Shown here piece by piece: positions 7,479 through 9,350 of a stretch of DNA of 9,350 nt. The position numbers were made by a program, and so were the translations under genes. Each line of letters starts with the position of its first letter. Position 1 is the stretch's first letter. Where the stretch lies: assembly GCA_031260865.1 (NCBI GenBank), contig JAISKQ010000235.1, positions 1-9,350 of the forward strand. The letters run 5' to 3'. The notes under the pieces are model-generated. The model worked only from the letters and a program-made list of their open reading frames with translations. It did no database searches and was not told where the DNA came from. The stretch is from Prevotella sp. GTDB lineage: Bacteria; Bacteroidota; Bacteroidia; Bacteroidales; Dysgonomonadaceae.

Positions 7479-7661
7479 TCATCACTTCGCGCCATTCTTA
7501 ATTTTCTTGTAAACTTGCAAGCTAGTAAATTAGAACTCTTGCAACTTGTAACTCTTTACTTATTACTTTCAACTCAAAACTTACAACTCATCTATATAGA
7601 TAATTTCGCAAAAAAAAGATGACAGTTTTCATTTAGTTTTAACTAATATTGTGTCTTTAGT

Positions 7662-8339
7662 CTATTCAAATGATAAATAAGGCATTAACCGCTTTATATC
7701 ATTATCCGTAAACTCATCTAACAAGGATAGCCTGTTCAGGGATTCTATATTCCCTTTCCGTTCCCGTATATCGACAATCACTTTGGCTTGCTTGTAGCTG
7801 ATGTATGGATGCTTGTTCAACTCTTCAAGAGTCAACGAATTGATTTTTACCTTCCTGACCTTGGGCGTAATCGTAAGATAGGGTATGACTTTACTGTATA
7901 AATCATCATCCATGCCCCATACCTCTTTTAGTTGAGTTATATGAGCATAGCCGCCAAGCAGATTCCGGTATTTCACAATCCGGTTGGCATAGCCGATGCC
8001 TATTCCCGGTATCATTTTCAGGGCTGTTGTATCCGAACTATTCAGTTCAACCGTTTCACCTGCCTTAAATTTTACTTGAGGGATATATTTAGGGTAGCTC
8101 CTGTTCAGCTTATCTTTATATGTTTTGGCGTTATTCGTAAAGGCTTCAATTGAGTCCTTATCTTTTAAGCCGGCTAAAAAGGTTTGAAACGCGCTATCCG
8201 AACCGACATCTTCGGACCGACTTACATTTCGTGTGGAAGTAAGGCTATATACTCCTCCTGCAAGCACAATAAGGATCAGTAACAGGATAATGGCAATCTT
8301 ATCACCCTTCTGAATATATAAATAGTCCTTCCAATTCAT
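7662..8339 (-). CDS. Membrane-anchored helix-hairpin-helix (ComEA-like) DNA-binding protein
   Basis: 225 residues starting at the ATG at 8337-8339. A short cytoplasmic N-terminus (MNWKDYLYIQKGDK) is followed by one strong membrane segment (about 15-33); the rest should lie in the periplasm. After a linker, the first helix-hairpin-helix motif is clear (LKMIPGIGIGYANRIVKYR, 107-125, then GGY). A second, degenerate copy spans 174-198 with HPYIS in place of IPGIG, followed by KQAKVIVDIRERKG. These non-specific dsDNA-binding folds are typical of ComEA, the DNA-uptake receptor. Bacteroidetes encode many such anchored HhH proteins whose role in competence is untested. Base composition is near that of the housekeeping genes. 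It is transcribed away from the TA operon. Confidence 0.85.
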   Translation of the reverse strand: MNWKDYLYIQKGDKIAIILLLILIVLAGGVYSLTSTRNVSRSEDVGSDSAFQTFLAGLKDKDSIEAFTNNAKTYKDKLNRSYPKYIPQVKFKAGETVELNSSDTTALKMIPGIGIGYANRIVKYRNLLGGYAHITQLKEVWGMDDDLYSKVIPYLTITPKVRKVKINSLTLEELNKHPYISYKQAKVIVDIRERKGNIESLNRLSLLDEFTDNDIKRLMPYLSFE

Positions 8340-8360
8340 GCTTTATGCGGTTTCAAGTGG

Positions 8361-8407
8361 CTGAAATACAAATAAAAAACGGCTGAAAAGAAGCCGATTT
8401 ATTTCAG
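8361..8407 (-). promoter_or_regulatory. Composite hairpin in the 5' region of the HhH gene (attenuator or terminator-like)
   Basis: Inner stem CGGCT/AGCCG (8380-8384 with 8392-8396), then AAAT/ATTT (8370-8373 with 8397-8400), then outer stem CTGAAAT/ATTTCAG (8361-8367 with 8401-8407). On the minus strand the inner stem is directly followed by TTTTTT, the layout of an intrinsic terminator, 35-40 bp before the HhH start codon. It may stop leftward readthrough or attenuate the HhH gene. Confidence 0.5.
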
Positions 8408-8483
8408 AATTCCATGTTATATTATCAATAAAATATTGAAAACGAATTATTTGCAAATATAGAAAATATTAGTGAATTATATA

Positions 8484-8514
8484 TGTGGATTACTATCAAA
8501 AAACATTACATTTG
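8484..8514 (+). promoter_or_regulatory. Promoter of the toxin-antitoxin operon
   Basis: TACATTTG (8507-8514) fits TAnnTTTG exactly. TGTG at 8484-8487 is a one-mismatch TTTG at a 19-bp spacing. The predicted start near 8520 gives a leader of about 25 nt. Confidence 0.6.
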
Positions 8515-8530
8515 TACAATATGATGTACA
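8513..8530. promoter_or_regulatory. Palindromic operator candidate for the TA operon
   Basis: Two TGTACA hexamers (8513-8518 and 8525-8530), each itself a palindrome, separated by ATATGA. The site overlaps the end of the -7 box and the predicted transcription start. Phd/YefM antitoxins commonly repress their own operon by binding such repeats as dimers. Confidence 0.6.
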
Positions 8531-8545
8531 TTAAAATTGACAGTT

Positions 8546-8767
8546 ATGAAAGTCATTAGCAGTGCGGAATTGCGTAATAACATGAAAAAATATCTGGACA
8601 TAGCCAAAACCGAAAAGGTGGTTATACAAAGAGGACGTACAGAAACATTTGTTCTTGTTATGGAAAAGCATTTAGAACCTGATGAAGACCTCGCTCGCGC
8701 CATTACAATGGATGAGTTGCTCGTTAGGGTTAAAGAGGATATAAAAGAAATGTTCAAAGAAAAATGA
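8546..8767 (+). CDS. Phd/YefM-family antitoxin
   Basis: 73 residues. The ATG at 8546 is preferred over the in-frame TTG at 8537, because MKVISSAELRNNMKKYLDIA is the standard start of the Phd/YefM DNA-binding fold (helix, 'S..elR.n....ld.a', then a strand, VVIQRGR.ETFVLV). The C-terminal part (about 45-73: DEDLARAITMDELLVRVKEDIKEMF in two pieces) is charged and helical, as expected for the toxin-neutralising tail. The stop TGA overlaps the toxin start as ATGA at 8764-8767, implying translational coupling. The protein should neutralise the RelE/ParE toxin encoded next and repress the operon through the TGTACA sites just upstream. Confidence 0.9.
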   Translation: MKVISSAELRNNMKKYLDIAKTEKVVIQRGRTETFVLVMEKHLEPDEDLARAITMDELLVRVKEDIKEMFKEK

Positions 8768-9093
8768 AGGTACTAGTCCTTCCGGAGGTTCAAGAGTACC
8801 TGAGAGAACTGATCCAAATACTCTATCGAAAGGAGTATTTTGGATTTGAAGAAACAGCTGCAAAATATGTAGAGGACTTGTTTCATGATATAAAAACCAC
8901 TTTGCCTGTACGATATAAGAAAAATGCTCCCAAATACTTCAACAGGTACGGGAAAGATATGTATTATTCTATTTTCAGAAAAAGTAAATATACACAATGG
9001 TATATCTTTTTCACTATCTACAAAGATAAAAAAGAAACAATCTACCTGATTCGTTATATTAGCAACAATCATGTGATTGCGCAATATCTATAA
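8764..9093 (+). CDS. RelE/ParE-family toxin
   Basis: 109 residues, the usual size for this superfamily. An N-terminal helical pair (LPEVQEYLRELIQILYRKEY, then FEETAAKYVEDLFHDIKTTL) is followed by a beta sheet rich in basic and aromatic residues: YFNRYGKDMYYSIFRK (58-73), TQWYIFFTIYKDK and IYLIRYISNNHVIAQYL at the end. Arg97 and His103 lie where RelE/ParE proteins carry functional C-terminal residues. RelE types cleave mRNA at the ribosome and ParE types poison gyrase; the sequence alone does not say which. The gene starts inside the antitoxin stop codon, giving fixed stoichiometric coupling, and appears intact. It ends 26 bp from the convergent ftsK 3' end with no evident terminator between. 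Confidence 0.88.
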   Translation: MKVLVLPEVQEYLRELIQILYRKEYFGFEETAAKYVEDLFHDIKTTLPVRYKKNAPKYFNRYGKDMYYSIFRKSKYTQWYIFFTIYKDKKETIYLIRYISNNHVIAQYL

Positions 9094-9119
9094 AATGCAA
9101 AGACGAATGAAAATTCAAG

Positions 9120-9350
9120 TTAACCTCTTCTATGAATCGCGTTCAGCTTCTGTTCCAAGCTATATTCGTCCGCTATCAGCACATCGCGGGGTTTACTCCC
9201 TTGTGTAGGACCGACGATACCCGCCGCCTCTAACTGATCCATCAAGCGTCCCGCCCGATTGTAACCGATAGAGAACTTCCGTTGTATCAACGACGTTGAA
9301 CCTTGTTGATGCACGACAATCAACCTTGCCGCTTCGTCAAACAGCGGATC
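9120..9350 (-). CDS. ftsK: DNA translocase FtsK, C-terminal gamma domain (partial)
   Basis: The last 76 codons and stop of ftsK; the gene enters from the right edge. [18 protein letters not shown] then [21 protein letters not shown] (two segments) and GSKPRDVLI are the hallmark of the FtsK/SpoIIIE gamma winged-helix domain. That domain recognises polar chromosome motifs (KOPS/SRS) and activates XerCD at dif during chromosome segregation at the septum. An internal TTG that could be read as a start near 9323 is not real, because the family sequence continues in frame upstream to the edge. Housekeeping gene, convergent with the toxin. Confidence 0.96.
   Translation of the reverse strand, partial: DPLFDEAARLIVVHQQGSTSLIQRKFSIGYNRAGRLMDQLEAAGIVGPTQGSKPRDVLIADEYSLEQKLNAIHRRG

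Larger units (their letters stand above)
7281..7661. other. 381-bp AT-rich gene-free stretch upstream of the DUF262 gene
   Basis: No plausible ORF. It holds the DUF262 5' region (no clear Shine-Dalgarno or -7 box on the minus strand), a rightward promoter-like motif at 7383-7390, two exact 13-bp repeats (7391 and 7466), low-complexity AACTTGTAA-type words (7505-7590) and a 12-bp palindrome, ATCTATATAGAT, at 7590-7601. Confidence 0.6.

Noticed and set aside
7590..7601. Perfect 12-bp palindrome ATCTATATAGAT
   Set aside because: AT-only-like palindromes are expected by chance in such AT-rich DNA, and no gene start or partner site gives it a role.
8773..9084. 103-codon minus-strand frame opposite the toxin gene
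   Set aside because: Antisense shadow; the plus-strand product is a clear RelE/ParE toxin coupled to its antitoxin.

Overview
The window looks like chromosomal DNA from a Bacteroidales bacterium (Bacteroides/Parabacteroides/Dysgonomonas-like). This rests on SPII lipoproteins, TTTG/TAnnTTTG-type promoters without clear Shine-Dalgarno sites, a secreted GH78 rhamnosidase next to a GH106-like lipoprotein, and a typical FtsK C-terminus. No rRNA, tRNA, CRISPR array or transposase gene was seen.

Left part (1-4321): a rhamnose-glycan locus. On the minus strand a tyrosine-phosphatase-like lipoprotein (372-1433) is followed 60 bp downstream by the start of a GH106-like lipoprotein that runs off the left edge. 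A full-length secreted GH78 alpha-L-rhamnosidase (1688-4321, plus strand) diverges from them. The shared 254-bp region holds promoter candidates in both directions. The two hydrolases would strip terminal rhamnose from plant or microbial glycans. The phosphatase is odd: its C-x5-R loop carries Gln where the catalytic Arg should be.

Middle (4322-7661): an AT-rich gene for a stand-alone DUF262/DUF1524 (GmrSD-like) protein, probably a modification-dependent or other anti-phage nuclease. Before it lies 673 bp of non-coding DNA rich in hairpins, with a 55-bp repeat present twice exactly 360 bp apart. Shorter relatives of this repeat (shared core CACTTTTCAG) recur on the other side of the gene. The DUF262 gene is therefore bracketed by same-orientation repeats, which suggests it was acquired as a cassette at a repeat-rich spot.

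Right part (7662-9350): a membrane-anchored helix-hairpin-helix (ComEA-like) protein on the minus strand, then a compact Phd/YefM-RelE/ParE toxin-antitoxin operon on the plus strand with a palindromic operator overlapping its promoter, then the 3' end of ftsK on the minus strand, convergent with the toxin. The TA pair and the DUF262 gene look like accessory insertions among housekeeping genes.
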